NCBI GenBank assembly: GCA_045595165.1
Contig: JAZNZY010000014.1
Span: 1 to 48,950 of the forward strand
DNA from: SFLA01 sp045595165
GTDB lineage: Bacteria > Bacillota > Clostridia > Oscillospirales > CAG-382
DNA length: 48,950 bases
Direction of reading: 5' to 3'
Positions within the stretch are counted from its first letter, which is position 1; every line of letters begins with the position of its first letter. The position numbers and the translations under genes are program-made. The notes under the pieces were generated by a model. That model ran no database searches, was not told where the DNA came from, and saw nothing but the letters and a program-made list of their open reading frames with translations. Shown here piece by piece: positions 14,123 to 22,711 of the stretch.

Positions 14123-15325
14123 ATGGAACTTAAAGCAAAAGTAATGCCTTTTACACAAGAATATACTATGAACGTAAGCCGCTTTCTTTCCGCGGTGAAG
14201 TATTCCCATTTTAACAACCAAAGATATATTGTTTTCCCCGGCTTTTGCGACGTGCACGTGCATTTTCGTGAGCCGGGTTTTTCGTACAAAGAAACCATAA
14301 AAACGGGCTCATCGGCGGCGGCAAGAGGCGGCTACACCGCGGTATGCACCATGCCCAACCTTAACCCCGTGCCCGACAGCGCGGAAACGTTAAAGCAACA
14401 GCTTGATATAATAAATGCCGACGCCTGCATAAACGTATATCCCTACGGCGCCATAACAAAGTGCGAAGCGGGAAAAGAGCTTTCCGATATGGAGGATATG
14501 GCGGAAAACGTTATTGCCTTTTCCGATGACGGGCGCGGCGTACAGTCCGACGATATGATGCGGGCGGCAATGCTTAAAGCAAGGGCTTTAAACAAAATGA
14601 TAGTTGCCCACTGCGAGGTAAACGACCTGCTCCGCGGCGGTTATATACACGGCGGAGAGTATGCATCTTCCCACGGGCACAAAGGCATATGCAGTAAAAG
14701 CGAGTGGAAGCAGATCGAGCGCGATATCGCGCTGGTGCGGGAAACGGGAGTTTCTTACCACGTGTGCCACATTTCCGCCAAGGAAAGCGTGGAGCTGATA
14801 CGCAAGGCGAAGGCGGAAGGGCTTGATATAACCTGCGAAACCGCCCCCCACTACCTTGTGCTTACAGACGCAGACCTTAAAGAAGAGGGCAGATTCAAGA
14901 TGAACCCGCCCCTGCGCAGTGAAGAGGACAGACGAGCACTGCTTGAGGGAATACTGGACGGAACTATAGACTGTATCGCCACCGACCACGCCCCCCACAG
15001 CGAGGAAGAAAAAGCAAAAGGACTTGAAAAAAGCCCATTCGGCATAACGGGAATAGAGCTTGCGTTCCCCATCCTTTACACCCATCTGGTGAAAACGGGT
15101 ATAATTTCCCTTGAAAAGCTGATAGAGCTTATATGTATAAACCCGAGAAAGCGTTTCGGCATAACCGCCGACACAGGCTTTACCGTATGGGATACGGAAA
15201 AGTGTTTTACGGTTAAAAAGGAAGACCTGGTTTCCATGGGAAAAGCCACTCCCTTTGAGGGAGAAACCCTGTACGGCGAGTGTGTGCTTACCGTACTTAA
15301 CGAAAAAGCAGTTTACGAAATATAA
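14123..15325 (+). CDS. pyrC: Dihydroorotase
   Basis: Cyclises N-carbamoyl-aspartate to dihydroorotate, step three of UMP synthesis. The 400-residue metal-dependent amidohydrolase has the zinc motif H45-V-H47 with R49 in DVHVHFREPG, a VAHCE segment, CHISAKES and the catalytic aspartate D288 in TDHAPHS. The start follows GAGGGG. First gene after the attenuator; carB begins 15 bp after its stop. Slightly short at the N-terminus compared with type I enzymes of about 425 residues: the first strand region is compact but nothing catalytic is missing. Confidence 0.95.
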   Translation: MELKAKVMPFTQEYTMNVSRFLSAVKYSHFNNQRYIVFPGFCDVHVHFREPGFSYKETIKTGSSAAARGGYTAVCTMPNLNPVPDSAETLKQQLDIINADACINVYPYGAITKCEAGKELSDMEDMAENVIAFSDDGRGVQSDDMMRAAMLKARALNKMIVAHCEVNDLLRGGYIHGGEYASSHGHKGICSKSEWKQIERDIALVRETGVSYHVCHISAKESVELIRKAKAEGLDITCETAPHYLVLTDADLKEEGRFKMNPPLRSEEDRRALLEGILDGTIDCIATDHAPHSEEEKAKGLEKSPFGITGIELAFPILYTHLVKTGIISLEKLIELICINPRKRFGITADTGFTVWDTEKCFTVKKEDLVSMGKATPFEGETLYGECVLTVLNEKAVYEI

Positions 15326-15340
15326 CGGAGGATATAAAAA

Positions 15341-18300
15341 ATGGCAAAGAGAACAGACCTTAAAAAAATTCTTATAATAGGCTCCGGCCCTATCGTTATC
15401 GGTCAGGCGGCGGAATTTGACTATGCGGGCACCCAGGCGTGTCTTGCGCTTAAAGAAGAAGGCTACGAGGTGGTTTTGGTAAACTCCAACCCCGCCACTA
15501 TTATGACAGATACCACCATCGCCGACAAGGTGTATATGGAGCCCCTTACTCTTGAATACGTAGCAAAAATACTCCGTTACGAGCGTCCCGACGCCATCGT
15601 TCCCGGCATCGGCGGACAGACCGGACTTAACCTTGCAATGCAGCTTGAGAAAAAAGGCGTTCTGAAGGAATGCGGAGTTGAGCTTCTGGGCACCAGCAGC
15701 GAGAGTATCGAGCGTGCAGAGGACAGAGAGTTGTTCAAGGAGCTGTGCCAGTCTATAGGCGAGCCCGTTATCCCCTCCGAAATTACCTATGATCTGGAGC
15801 AGGCGAAAAAAGCCGCTAAGGAAATAGGCTACCCCGTTGTACTTCGTCCCGCGTTCACCCTGGGCGGTACGGGCGGCGGATTTGCATACAACGAAGCAGA
15901 GCTTGTTGAAATAGGCACAAACGCATTCAAGCTTTCCCCCGTGCATCAGGTTCTTATTGAAAAGAGCGTTAAGGGCTACAAGGAAATTGAATTTGAGGTT
16001 ATGCGCGACGGCACCGATAAAGCCATTACCATTTGCGGTATGGAAAATATCGACCCCGTGGGCGTTCACACCGGCGACTCTATTGTTGTGGCTCCCATAC
16101 TCACCCTCTCGCCCGAGCACCACAAAATGCTTAACGAAAGCGCGATAAAGATAATCCGCGAGCTTAAAATAGAAGGCGGCTGTAACGTACAGTATGCGTT
16201 CAACCCCGAAACCGGCGAATATTACCTGATCGAGGTAAACCCCAGAGTTTCCCGTTCCTCCGCTCTTGCTTCCAAGGCAAGCGGATATCCCATTGCCCGC
16301 GTAACCGCAAAGATCGCTGTGGGTATGTCCCTGGAGGAGATCGCCATTGCCAACACCAATGCGGCATTCGAGCCCAGACTTGATTACGTTGTAGCAAAGC
16401 TTCCCCGCTTCCCCTTTGATAAATTCAATACCGTTCCCAACACCCTCGGTACTCAGATGAAGGCTACCGGCGAGGTAATGGGAATTGGCGAAAATCTTGA
16501 AGAATGTCTGCTTAAATCCGTACGCTCTCTTGAAACGGGCGTATGCCACTTCAGTATGCCCAAATTTGCGGCTATGAGCGTGGAAGAGATATACGAATAT
16601 ATCTCTAAGTTCAGAGATGACAATATCTTCGCTATAACCGAGCTTATCCGCAAGGGAGAGTGCACCGAAAAATTAAGCGGTATTACAAAAATAGACGTTT
16701 ACTTCCTTAACACCCTTAAAAATATCGTGGATATGGAAAAAGCCCTCAAGGCAAACAAGTGGGACGTAGAAACCCTTAAAGCCGCAAAGAAGATGGGATT
16801 CGGCGACAAGCAGATATCCATTATCTGGGGCGTAAGCGAAATCGAAGTATTCAACAAGCGTAAAGAAGAGAATATATTCCCCGTTTACCGTATGGTGGAC
16901 ACCTGCCACACCAACGCATATATCCCCTATTTCTACTCCTCCTACACCGGCGAGAACAAATCTATCCTTACCGACAGAAAGAAGGTAGTTGTTCTGGGCG
17001 CAGGTCCTATCCGTATCGGTCAGGGCGTTGAGTTCGATTACTCTACCGTACACGCGGTAACCACCATTAAAAACAGCGGATACGAGGCTATTATCATTAA
17101 CAACAACCCCGAAACCGTTTCCACCGATTACACTACGGCGGACAAGCTTTACTTCGAGCCTCTTACTCCCGAAGACGTAATGAATATTATTGAGTTTGAA
17201 AAACCTATGGGCGTTATCGCTTCCTTGGGCGGACAGACCGCTATAAACCTTGCGCAGCCCCTTGTTGACAGAGGTGTAAACATTATCGGTACCGATTGCG
17301 CCGCTATTGAGCGCGCCGAAAACCGCGACAGCTTTGAAAAAATACTCAAAGAGCTTAACATTCCCCAGCCTACGGGCAAGGCGGTAACCAATATCGAGGA
17401 CGGCGTAAAGACCGCCGCAGAGATAGGCTACCCCGTGCTGGTACGCCCCTCCTTGGTTCTGGGCGGAAGAGCTATGCAGATAGTTGCAAACGAAAATCAG
17501 CTCCGCCAGTATCTTAAGAGCGCAGTTGAGATAGACGAGGACAAGCCCGTATTGGTAGACAAATATATTCAGGGTAAAGAGGTTGAGGTTGACGCTATCT
17601 GCGACGGTATCGACGTATTCGTACCCGGTATTATGGAGCTGGTAGAGAGAACGGGTATCCACTCCGGCGACTCTATAAGCGTATATCCCGCATACAGTAT
17701 TTCCGATAAGGTTAAGGCTACCATACTCCGTTATTCCAAGATGCTGGGCTTGGGAATAGGCATTGTAGGTCTGTTTAACATTCAGTTTATCGTTGATAAG
17801 GACGAAATCGTATATATTATCGAGGTTAACCCCCGTTCCTCCCGTACCGTTCCCTTCCTTTCCAAGGCAACGGGATATTCCCTTGCAGATATCGCAACCG
17901 AGGTTATTCTTGGCGTAAGCCTTAAGGAGCAAGGTATATTCGGAATTTATCCCGATGAAAAGAGGCGCCACTACGTTAAAGCACCCGTGTTCTCCTTTAA
18001 CAAGATCCACGGTATTGACGCATACCTTTCTCCCGAAATGAAATCCACGGGTGAAGCTATCGGCTATGATGATAACTTCCACCGCGCCCTTTACAAGGCT
18101 TTGCAGGCGTCCGGTATGCACCTGCAAAACTACGGCACCGTGTTTGCCACCATTTCTGATGAGGATAAAGAAGAAGCGCTTCCTCTTATCCGCCGTTTCT
18201 ATAACCTTGGCTTTAATATAGAAGCTACCGCAGGCACGGCGAAATTCCTCAAACAAAACGGCATACGCACCAGAGTGCTTAAAAAGATAAGCGAAAACAG

Positions 18301-18514
18301 CGATGAGATACCCAATTCCATCCGTCAGGGACACATTGCGTACGTTATCAACACCCGTAATATCGATTCTGCGGGACAGCTTAATGACGGACACGAGATC
18401 CGCCGCGCCGCTGTTGAAAATAACGTAACAATGTTTACATCTCTGGATACTGTTGGTGTGCTGTTGGATGTACTTGAGGATATTACGCTGACAATTTCTA
18501 CTATTGATGCTTAA
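15341..18514 (+). CDS. carB: Carbamoyl-phosphate synthase large subunit
   Basis: The 1057-residue protein makes carbamoyl phosphate from ammonia, bicarbonate and two ATP. It contains the duplicated synthetase halves: IIGSGPIVIGQAAEFDYAG near residue 12 and VLGAGPIRIGQGVEFDYS near residue 550. Each half has an ATP-grasp fold (for example LRPAFTLGGTGGG and VRPSLVLGGRAM). A C-terminal MGS-like regulatory domain covers about 930-1057. CGGAGG precedes the ATG. The glutaminase subunit carA is not adjacent and not in the window, so ammonia must come from a CarA encoded elsewhere. Confidence 0.97.
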   Translation: MAKRTDLKKILIIGSGPIVIGQAAEFDYAGTQACLALKEEGYEVVLVNSNPATIMTDTTIADKVYMEPLTLEYVAKILRYERPDAIVPGIGGQTGLNLAMQLEKKGVLKECGVELLGTSSESIERAEDRELFKELCQSIGEPVIPSEITYDLEQAKKAAKEIGYPVVLRPAFTLGGTGGGFAYNEAELVEIGTNAFKLSPVHQVLIEKSVKGYKEIEFEVMRDGTDKAITICGMENIDPVGVHTGDSIVVAPILTLSPEHHKMLNESAIKIIRELKIEGGCNVQYAFNPETGEYYLIEVNPRVSRSSALASKASGYPIARVTAKIAVGMSLEEIAIANTNAAFEPRLDYVVAKLPRFPFDKFNTVPNTLGTQMKATGEVMGIGENLEECLLKSVRSLETGVCHFSMPKFAAMSVEEIYEYISKFRDDNIFAITELIRKGECTEKLSGITKIDVYFLNTLKNIVDMEKALKANKWDVETLKAAKKMGFGDKQISIIWGVSEIEVFNKRKEENIFPVYRMVDTCHTNAYIPYFYSSYTGENKSILTDRKKVVVLGAGPIRIGQGVEFDYSTVHAVTTIKNSGYEAIIINNNPETVSTDYTTADKLYFEPLTPEDVMNIIEFEKPMGVIASLGGQTAINLAQPLVDRGVNIIGTDCAAIERAENRDSFEKILKELNIPQPTGKAVTNIEDGVKTAAEIGYPVLVRPSLVLGGRAMQIVANENQLRQYLKSAVEIDEDKPVLVDKYIQGKEVEVDAICDGIDVFVPGIMELVERTGIHSGDSISVYPAYSISDKVKATILRYSKMLGLGIGIVGLFNIQFIVDKDEIVYIIEVNPRSSRTVPFLSKATGYSLADIATEVILGVSLKEQGIFGIYPDEKRRHYVKAPVFSFNKIHGIDAYLSPEMKSTGEAIGYDDNFHRALYKALQASGMHLQNYGTVFATISDEDKEEALPLIRRFYNLGFNIEATAGTAKFLKQNGIRTRVLKKISENSDEIPNSIRQGHIAYVINTRNIDSAGQLNDGHEIRRAAVENNVTMFTSLDTVGVLLDVLEDITLTISTIDA

Positions 18515-18516
18515 AT

Positions 18517-18642
18517 AAATGAGGAATGAGGAATGCGACGCTCTTGCAAGCAAGAGCTAAATGAGGAATTTCGGAAGATTTTTGTTCGCAGAACAAAAAT
18601 CAACCATCATTTCTCATTCATCATTCATCATTCCTCATTAAA
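18517..18642 (+). repeat. B module inside the pyr operon (between carB and pyrK)
   Basis: The left arm AATGAGGAATGAGGAAT is interrupted by a sub-hairpin GCTCTTG-CAAG-CAAGAGC framed by GCGACG and TAAATGA. Then come TTTCGGAAG, the hairpin GATTTTTGTTC-GCA-GAACAAAAATC, CAACC, and a right arm of ATCATTTCTCATTC units ending ATTCCTCATT, complementary to the left arm. The whole 126 nt can fold into one long stem in the polycistronic mRNA. No internal promoter or T-tailed terminator is evident. Confidence 0.85.
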
Positions 18643-18659
18643 ATAGAGAGGACTATATT

Positions 18660-19394
18660 ATGAAGACGGGCTTTTTTCGTATCATAAGCAATCTTCCCCT
18701 TACGGAAAACGTATACAAAATGGTGCTGTACGGGGACGTAAGCCATATAACCGCCCCCGGGCAGTTTATAAATATTAAAATAGACGGTCTGTATCTGCGC
18801 CGTCCTATATCCGTCCACGATATGACGGAGGACACCGTAACCGTTATCTACAAGGTTGTGGGCAAGGGTACGGAAGCCCTCTCCCGTATGCAAAAGGGTG
18901 AACTGGACGTTATGACAGGTCTGGGCAACGGCTACGTAACCTCTGACAGCGGCGAAAAGCCCCTGCTTATAGGCGGCGGTGTGGGTGTGCCTCCCCTTTA
19001 TATGCTGGCAAAGCAGCTTATAAGTGAGGGAAAAGAGGTTTCGGTAATTCTGGGCTTCAACACCGAAAAAGAGGTCTTTTGCGAAAAGGACTTCCTTGAT
19101 CTGGGCTGTAAGGTATACGTTACCACCGCAGACGGAAGCTACGGAATTAAAGGCTTTGTAACCGAAGCCATGAAGGATATAGACTACACCTGCTTTTACA
19201 CCTGCGGACCCGAGCCTATGCTTAAAGCGGTTTACCGCGCATCCCTCACCCACGGATATTTCAGCTTTGAGGAGCGTATGGGATGCGGATTCGGCGCCTG
19301 TATGGGCTGCTCCTGCAAGACTATAACGGGATACAAGCGTATATGCAAGGAAGGCCCCGTTATGAAGAAGGAGGAGATATTATGGGAAGATTAA
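18660..19394 (+). CDS. pyrK: Dihydroorotate dehydrogenase B electron-transfer subunit
   Basis: The 244-residue FAD/2Fe-2S protein passes electrons from PyrD to NAD+. The N-terminal half is a ferredoxin-reductase beta-barrel (PGQFINIKIDGLYLRRPISV, the flavin-binding RxPxS region), followed by an NAD-binding fold (LLIGGGVGVPPLYMLA). C-terminal cluster ligands are C209, C214, C217 and C229 in the pattern C-x4-C-x2-C-x11-C. AGAGAGGA precedes the ATG. It overlaps the pyrD start by 13 nt, so the subunits are translationally coupled. Confidence 0.95.
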   Translation: MKTGFFRIISNLPLTENVYKMVLYGDVSHITAPGQFINIKIDGLYLRRPISVHDMTEDTVTVIYKVVGKGTEALSRMQKGELDVMTGLGNGYVTSDSGEKPLLIGGGVGVPPLYMLAKQLISEGKEVSVILGFNTEKEVFCEKDFLDLGCKVYVTTADGSYGIKGFVTEAMKDIDYTCFYTCGPEPMLKAVYRASLTHGYFSFEERMGCGFGACMGCSCKTITGYKRICKEGPVMKKEEILWED

Positions 19395-20293
19395 GCGTTA
19401 ACCTTTGCGGAACAGACTTAGATAATCCCGTTATACCCGCTTCGGGAACCTTTGGGTTCGGCTATGAATTTGCGGAGTATTACGATATAAACGTTTTGGG
19501 CACCTTCTCCTTCAAGGGAACTACCCTGGAACCCCGATTCGGCAACCCCACCCCCAGAATTGCGGAATGCAAAGCAGGGCTTATTAATGCGGTGGGACTG
19601 CAAAATCCGGGTATTGACAAGGTGATTTCCGAGGAACTGCCCAAACTTAAAAAGGTATTTAATAAGCCCGTAATGGCAAACGTGGGCGGTTTTTCCGTTT
19701 CCGATTACGTTACGGTGTGCAAACGCCTTGATAACGAGGAGCAGGTAGGCTGGCTGGAAGTGAACATAAGCTGTCCCAACGTGCACGCAGGAGGTGTGAA
19801 CTTCGGTTCCGACCCGAAAGGCGCATACGACGTTATAAGTGCGGTTAAAAAAGAAGTTAAAAAACCCGTTATCGCAAAGCTTACCCCCAATGTAACCGAC
19901 ATTGTGTCTATTGCAAAAGCCTGCGAGGACGGGGGGGCGGACGGTGTGAGCCTTATAAACACTCTGCTGGGAATGAGAATAAATCTGCGTAACCGCAAGC
20001 CTATAATCGCAAACACCATGGGCGGTTATTCGGGCCCCGCTGTGTTCCCCGTGGCGGTAAGAATGGTGTATCAGGTGGCAAAGGCGGTTAACATACCCGT
20101 TATCGGCTTGGGAGGAATTTCCACAGCCGAGGACGTAATTGAAATGATGCTGGCAGGCGCCACCGCAGTTGAAGTGGGCAGCGCAAACCTTGTTGATCCT
20201 TACGCCTGCAAAAAAATAATTGAAGATTTGCCAAATGCTTTGGACAAATACGGAATAGAAAATATAAAAGATATTATCGGAGGAGTTAAGTAA
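19382..20293 (+). CDS. pyrD: Dihydroorotate dehydrogenase, type 1B catalytic subunit
   Basis: Oxidises dihydroorotate to orotate. I start at ATG 19382, preceded by AAGGAGG at good spacing; an upstream in-frame ATG at 19283 would lie deep inside pyrK and add residues that do not match the family. The 303-residue FMN TIM barrel shows NPVIPASGTFGFG at the start, KPVMANVGGFS, and EVNISCPNVHAGG with the catalytic-base cysteine typical of type 1 enzymes, then IPVIGLGGISTAEDV. The paired pyrK makes it the NAD-dependent 1B form. Confidence 0.95.
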   Translation: MGRLSVNLCGTDLDNPVIPASGTFGFGYEFAEYYDINVLGTFSFKGTTLEPRFGNPTPRIAECKAGLINAVGLQNPGIDKVISEELPKLKKVFNKPVMANVGGFSVSDYVTVCKRLDNEEQVGWLEVNISCPNVHAGGVNFGSDPKGAYDVISAVKKEVKKPVIAKLTPNVTDIVSIAKACEDGGADGVSLINTLLGMRINLRNRKPIIANTMGGYSGPAVFPVAVRMVYQVAKAVNIPVIGLGGISTAEDVIEMMLAGATAVEVGSANLVDPYACKKIIEDLPNALDKYGIENIKDIIGGVK

Positions 20294-20295
20294 AA

Positions 20296-20994
20296 ATGGG
20301 AAAAGACGTAATTATTGCATGTGATTTTGACAGCGCGGAAAAGACCTTTGCGTTCCTTGATAAGTTTACCGATGTAAAGCCTTTCGTAAAGATAGGTATG
20401 GAGCTTTACTATGCGGAAGGTCCTTCTATTGTAAAGGAAATTAAGCGCCGCGGACACAAGATATTCCTTGATCTTAAGCTTCACGATATCCCCAACACCG
20501 TAAAAAAGGCGATGGCTGTGCTTTCCCGTCTTGACGTGGATATGTGCAACCTTCACGCCGCAGGAACTACCCGTATGATGGAGGGCGCGTTGGAAGGTCT
20601 TACCCGTCCCGACGGAACCCGTCCCATACTTATTGCGGTTACACAGCTTACCTCCACCGACCAAGAGAGTATGGAAAAGGATATGCTTATAAAAGAGCCC
20701 ATCGCAGACGTGGTTATGCACTACGCACTCACCGCAAAGAATGCGGGACTTGACGGCGTGGTTTGCTCTCCTCTGGAGGCCCAAAAGGTGCACTCCTCCT
20801 GCGGTAAGGATTTCGTTACCGTTACCCCCGGTGTGCGCTTTGCAGACGGTGATATAGGCGATCAGAAGCGCGTTATGACCCCCGCTCAGGCAAAGGAGAT
20901 CGGCTCCGATTACATCGTAGTCGGCAGACCTATTACCGCAGCAGAGGATCCCGTTGCCGCTTACAACAGATGCGTTGCCGAATTTATTGGATAA
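20296..20994 (+). CDS. pyrF: Orotidine 5'-phosphate decarboxylase
   Basis: Converts OMP to UMP, the last step of the pathway. The 232-residue short-type enzyme has VIIACDFDSAEKTF at the N-terminus and the catalytic DLKLHDIPNTV (Asp-x-Lys-x2-Asp). The phosphate-binding C-terminal segment contains SDYIVVGRPIT. CGGAGG lies in the last codons of pyrD, 2 bp before this gene, so the two are coupled. Confidence 0.95.
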   Translation: MGKDVIIACDFDSAEKTFAFLDKFTDVKPFVKIGMELYYAEGPSIVKEIKRRGHKIFLDLKLHDIPNTVKKAMAVLSRLDVDMCNLHAAGTTRMMEGALEGLTRPDGTRPILIAVTQLTSTDQESMEKDMLIKEPIADVVMHYALTAKNAGLDGVVCSPLEAQKVHSSCGKDFVTVTPGVRFADGDIGDQKRVMTPAQAKEIGSDYIVVGRPITAAEDPVAAYNRCVAEFIG

Positions 20995-21007
20995 AAGGAG
21001 AAAGCAA

Positions 21008-21661
21008 ATGGAAGGCTACAAGAGAGAGTTTATACAGTTTTTGCAAAAAGCAGGCGTACTTAAATTCGGTGATTTCACCGCAAAAAGCGGAAGAAAGATA
21101 CCCTATTTCATTAACGCAGGTATGATAAAGACCGGCGAAGATATTGCCACCCTTGGCGAATTCTACGCAAAGGCATATTTTGAAAAGGTTGGCGCAAAGA
21201 AGGCTGTGCTTTACGGACCTGCATACAAGGGAATTTCCCTTGCGGTTTCCGCTTCCGTTGCACTTTCCAAAAACGGACTCAACCTGCCCTTCTTCTTTAA
21301 CAGAAAAGAAGTAAAAGACCACGGCGAGGGCGGAGTTTTCGTAGGCTACGTTCCCACAGCGGGCGAAGAAGTGGTAATTATCGAGGACGTTATCACCGCA
21401 GGCACCGCTATACGCGAGAGTATGGAAATTCTTTCCCACCTCGAAGGCGTAAAGGTTGCCGCAACCTTTATTATGGTTGACAGAAAAGAAAAGGGACAGG
21501 GCGAAAAGGGCGCAATGCAGGAAATTGAGGACACCTTCGGCTTCCCCGTATATTCCATAGTTGACGTTTACGATATTATCGAGTACCTTGAAGAGGACGA
21601 AAGCAACAAAGAAAACGTAGACAGAATCAAGAATTATCTTGCCATAAACGGAGCGAAATAA
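21008..21661 (+). CDS. pyrE: Orotate phosphoribosyltransferase
   Basis: Adds phosphoribose from PRPP to orotate, forming OMP. I use ATG 21008, preceded by AAAGGAG; an upstream in-frame ATG at 20954 lies inside pyrF. The 217-residue type I PRTase has the PRPP-binding motif VVIIEDVITAGTA and FFFNRKEVKDHGEGG, the flexible catalytic loop. Its stop overlaps the pyrB start (TAATG). Translational coupling with pyrF and pyrB. Confidence 0.95.
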   Translation: MEGYKREFIQFLQKAGVLKFGDFTAKSGRKIPYFINAGMIKTGEDIATLGEFYAKAYFEKVGAKKAVLYGPAYKGISLAVSASVALSKNGLNLPFFFNRKEVKDHGEGGVFVGYVPTAGEEVVIIEDVITAGTAIRESMEILSHLEGVKVAATFIMVDRKEKGQGEKGAMQEIEDTFGFPVYSIVDVYDIIEYLEEDESNKENVDRIKNYLAINGAK

Positions 21662-22710
21662 TGAACAGCGTTATTGATATAACCGATCTTTCTCTTAATG
21701 AAATAGATTCACTCATAAACACGGCGGTGGATATTCACGCTCACCCCGATAAATACTCTTCTGCCTGCAAGGGCAAAAAGCTGGCGGCAATGTTTTTTGA
21801 GCCCTCCACCCGCACCCGTCTTTCCTTTGAGGCGGCTATGATGGAGCTGGGCGGAAACGTGCTTTCCGTACATTCATCCGCCACCTCCTCCGCATCCAAG
21901 GGAGAGAGTATAAACGATACCTCCAAGGTAGTGTCCTGTTATGCGGACATTATGGCTATGCGCCATCCTCTTGAGGGTGCGCCCGCCGTTGCGGCTGTAA
22001 GCGCATCCATTCCCGTAATAAACGCGGGGGACGGCGGTCATTGCCACCCCACCCAGACACTTGCCGACCTTTGCACCATAAAGAGCGAAAAAGGCGTTAT
22101 TAACGGTCTTACCGTAGGCTTTTGCGGCGACCTTAAGTACGGCAGAACCGTACATTCCCTTATAAACGCCCTTGCAAGATATGAAAACGTAAAGATCGTA
22201 CTGATCTCTCCCGATGAACTTAAAATTCCCGAATACGTTAAGGAAGGTCCTCTTAAAAATATGGAGTATTCCGAAACGGCAAGTCTGGAAACAACCCTTC
22301 CCTCTCTGGACGTGCTGTATATGACCCGCGTTCAGCAGGAGCGTTTTGCAGACCGTGCCCAGTACGAGCGTCTTAAGGACGTGTATATCCTTGACACGGA
22401 GAAAATGAAAAAAGCAAAAGAGGATATGATAATCCTCCATCCCCTGCCCAGAGTAAACGAGATCTCCGTGGGCGTGGATGCGGACAAGCGCGCTTGCTAT
22501 TTCAAGCAGGTAATGTGGGGCAAATATATGCGTATGGCGCTTATACTCTTGCTTCTTTCCGGTGAGCACAAGGGTGCAGATCTGCTTGACGGCGCAACCG
22601 TTACGGATAGGGTGTGCCCCAACGGACGCTGCATAACCCACACCGAGCAGGAACTGCCCGTTTACGTTAAAAACGGACGCTGCGTATGGTGTGACGAGGA
22701 GCTTAAATAA
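21661..22710 (+). CDS. pyrB: Aspartate carbamoyltransferase with a PyrI-like zinc-binding C-terminal tail
   Basis: Joins carbamoyl phosphate and aspartate. Residues 1 to about 305 are a normal catalytic chain: FEPSTRTRLSFE (carbamoyl-phosphate loop), HCHPTQTLADLCTI and HPLPRVNEI. An unusual extension follows with cysteines 319, 324, 341 and 344 (C-x4-C-x16-C-x2-C; CPNGRC...CVWCDEEL). This matches the zinc domain of the separate regulatory subunit PyrI (C-x4-C-x22-C-x2-C; CPN-x2-C...C-x2-CE). The nucleotide-binding half of PyrI is absent. In E. coli the zinc domain is what PyrI uses to touch the catalytic trimer, so the tail may build oligomers without allosteric control. Full PyrB-PyrI fusions are known; a zinc-only fusion is less usual. 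Confidence 0.92.
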   Translation: MNSVIDITDLSLNEIDSLINTAVDIHAHPDKYSSACKGKKLAAMFFEPSTRTRLSFEAAMMELGGNVLSVHSSATSSASKGESINDTSKVVSCYADIMAMRHPLEGAPAVAAVSASIPVINAGDGGHCHPTQTLADLCTIKSEKGVINGLTVGFCGDLKYGRTVHSLINALARYENVKIVLISPDELKIPEYVKEGPLKNMEYSETASLETTLPSLDVLYMTRVQQERFADRAQYERLKDVYILDTEKMKKAKEDMIILHPLPRVNEISVGVDADKRACYFKQVMWGKYMRMALILLLLSGEHKGADLLDGATVTDRVCPNGRCITHTEQELPVYVKNGRCVWCDEELK

Positions 22711-22711
22711 A

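Noticed and set aside
13552..14144. Several 60-106 codon frames in the gap between the phosphate and pyr operons
   Set aside because: All lie in palindromic repeats or the pyr leader, have no ribosome sites and show no conserved features.
14588..18553. Two long minus-strand open frames opposite pyrC and carB
   Set aside because: Antisense shadows caused by codon bias in conserved genes; no motifs and no promoters.
18643..18660. Separate promoter for pyrK after the repeat
   Set aside because: No -35/-10 pair with proper spacing is seen between 18514 and 18660; pyrK is best read as part of the operon.
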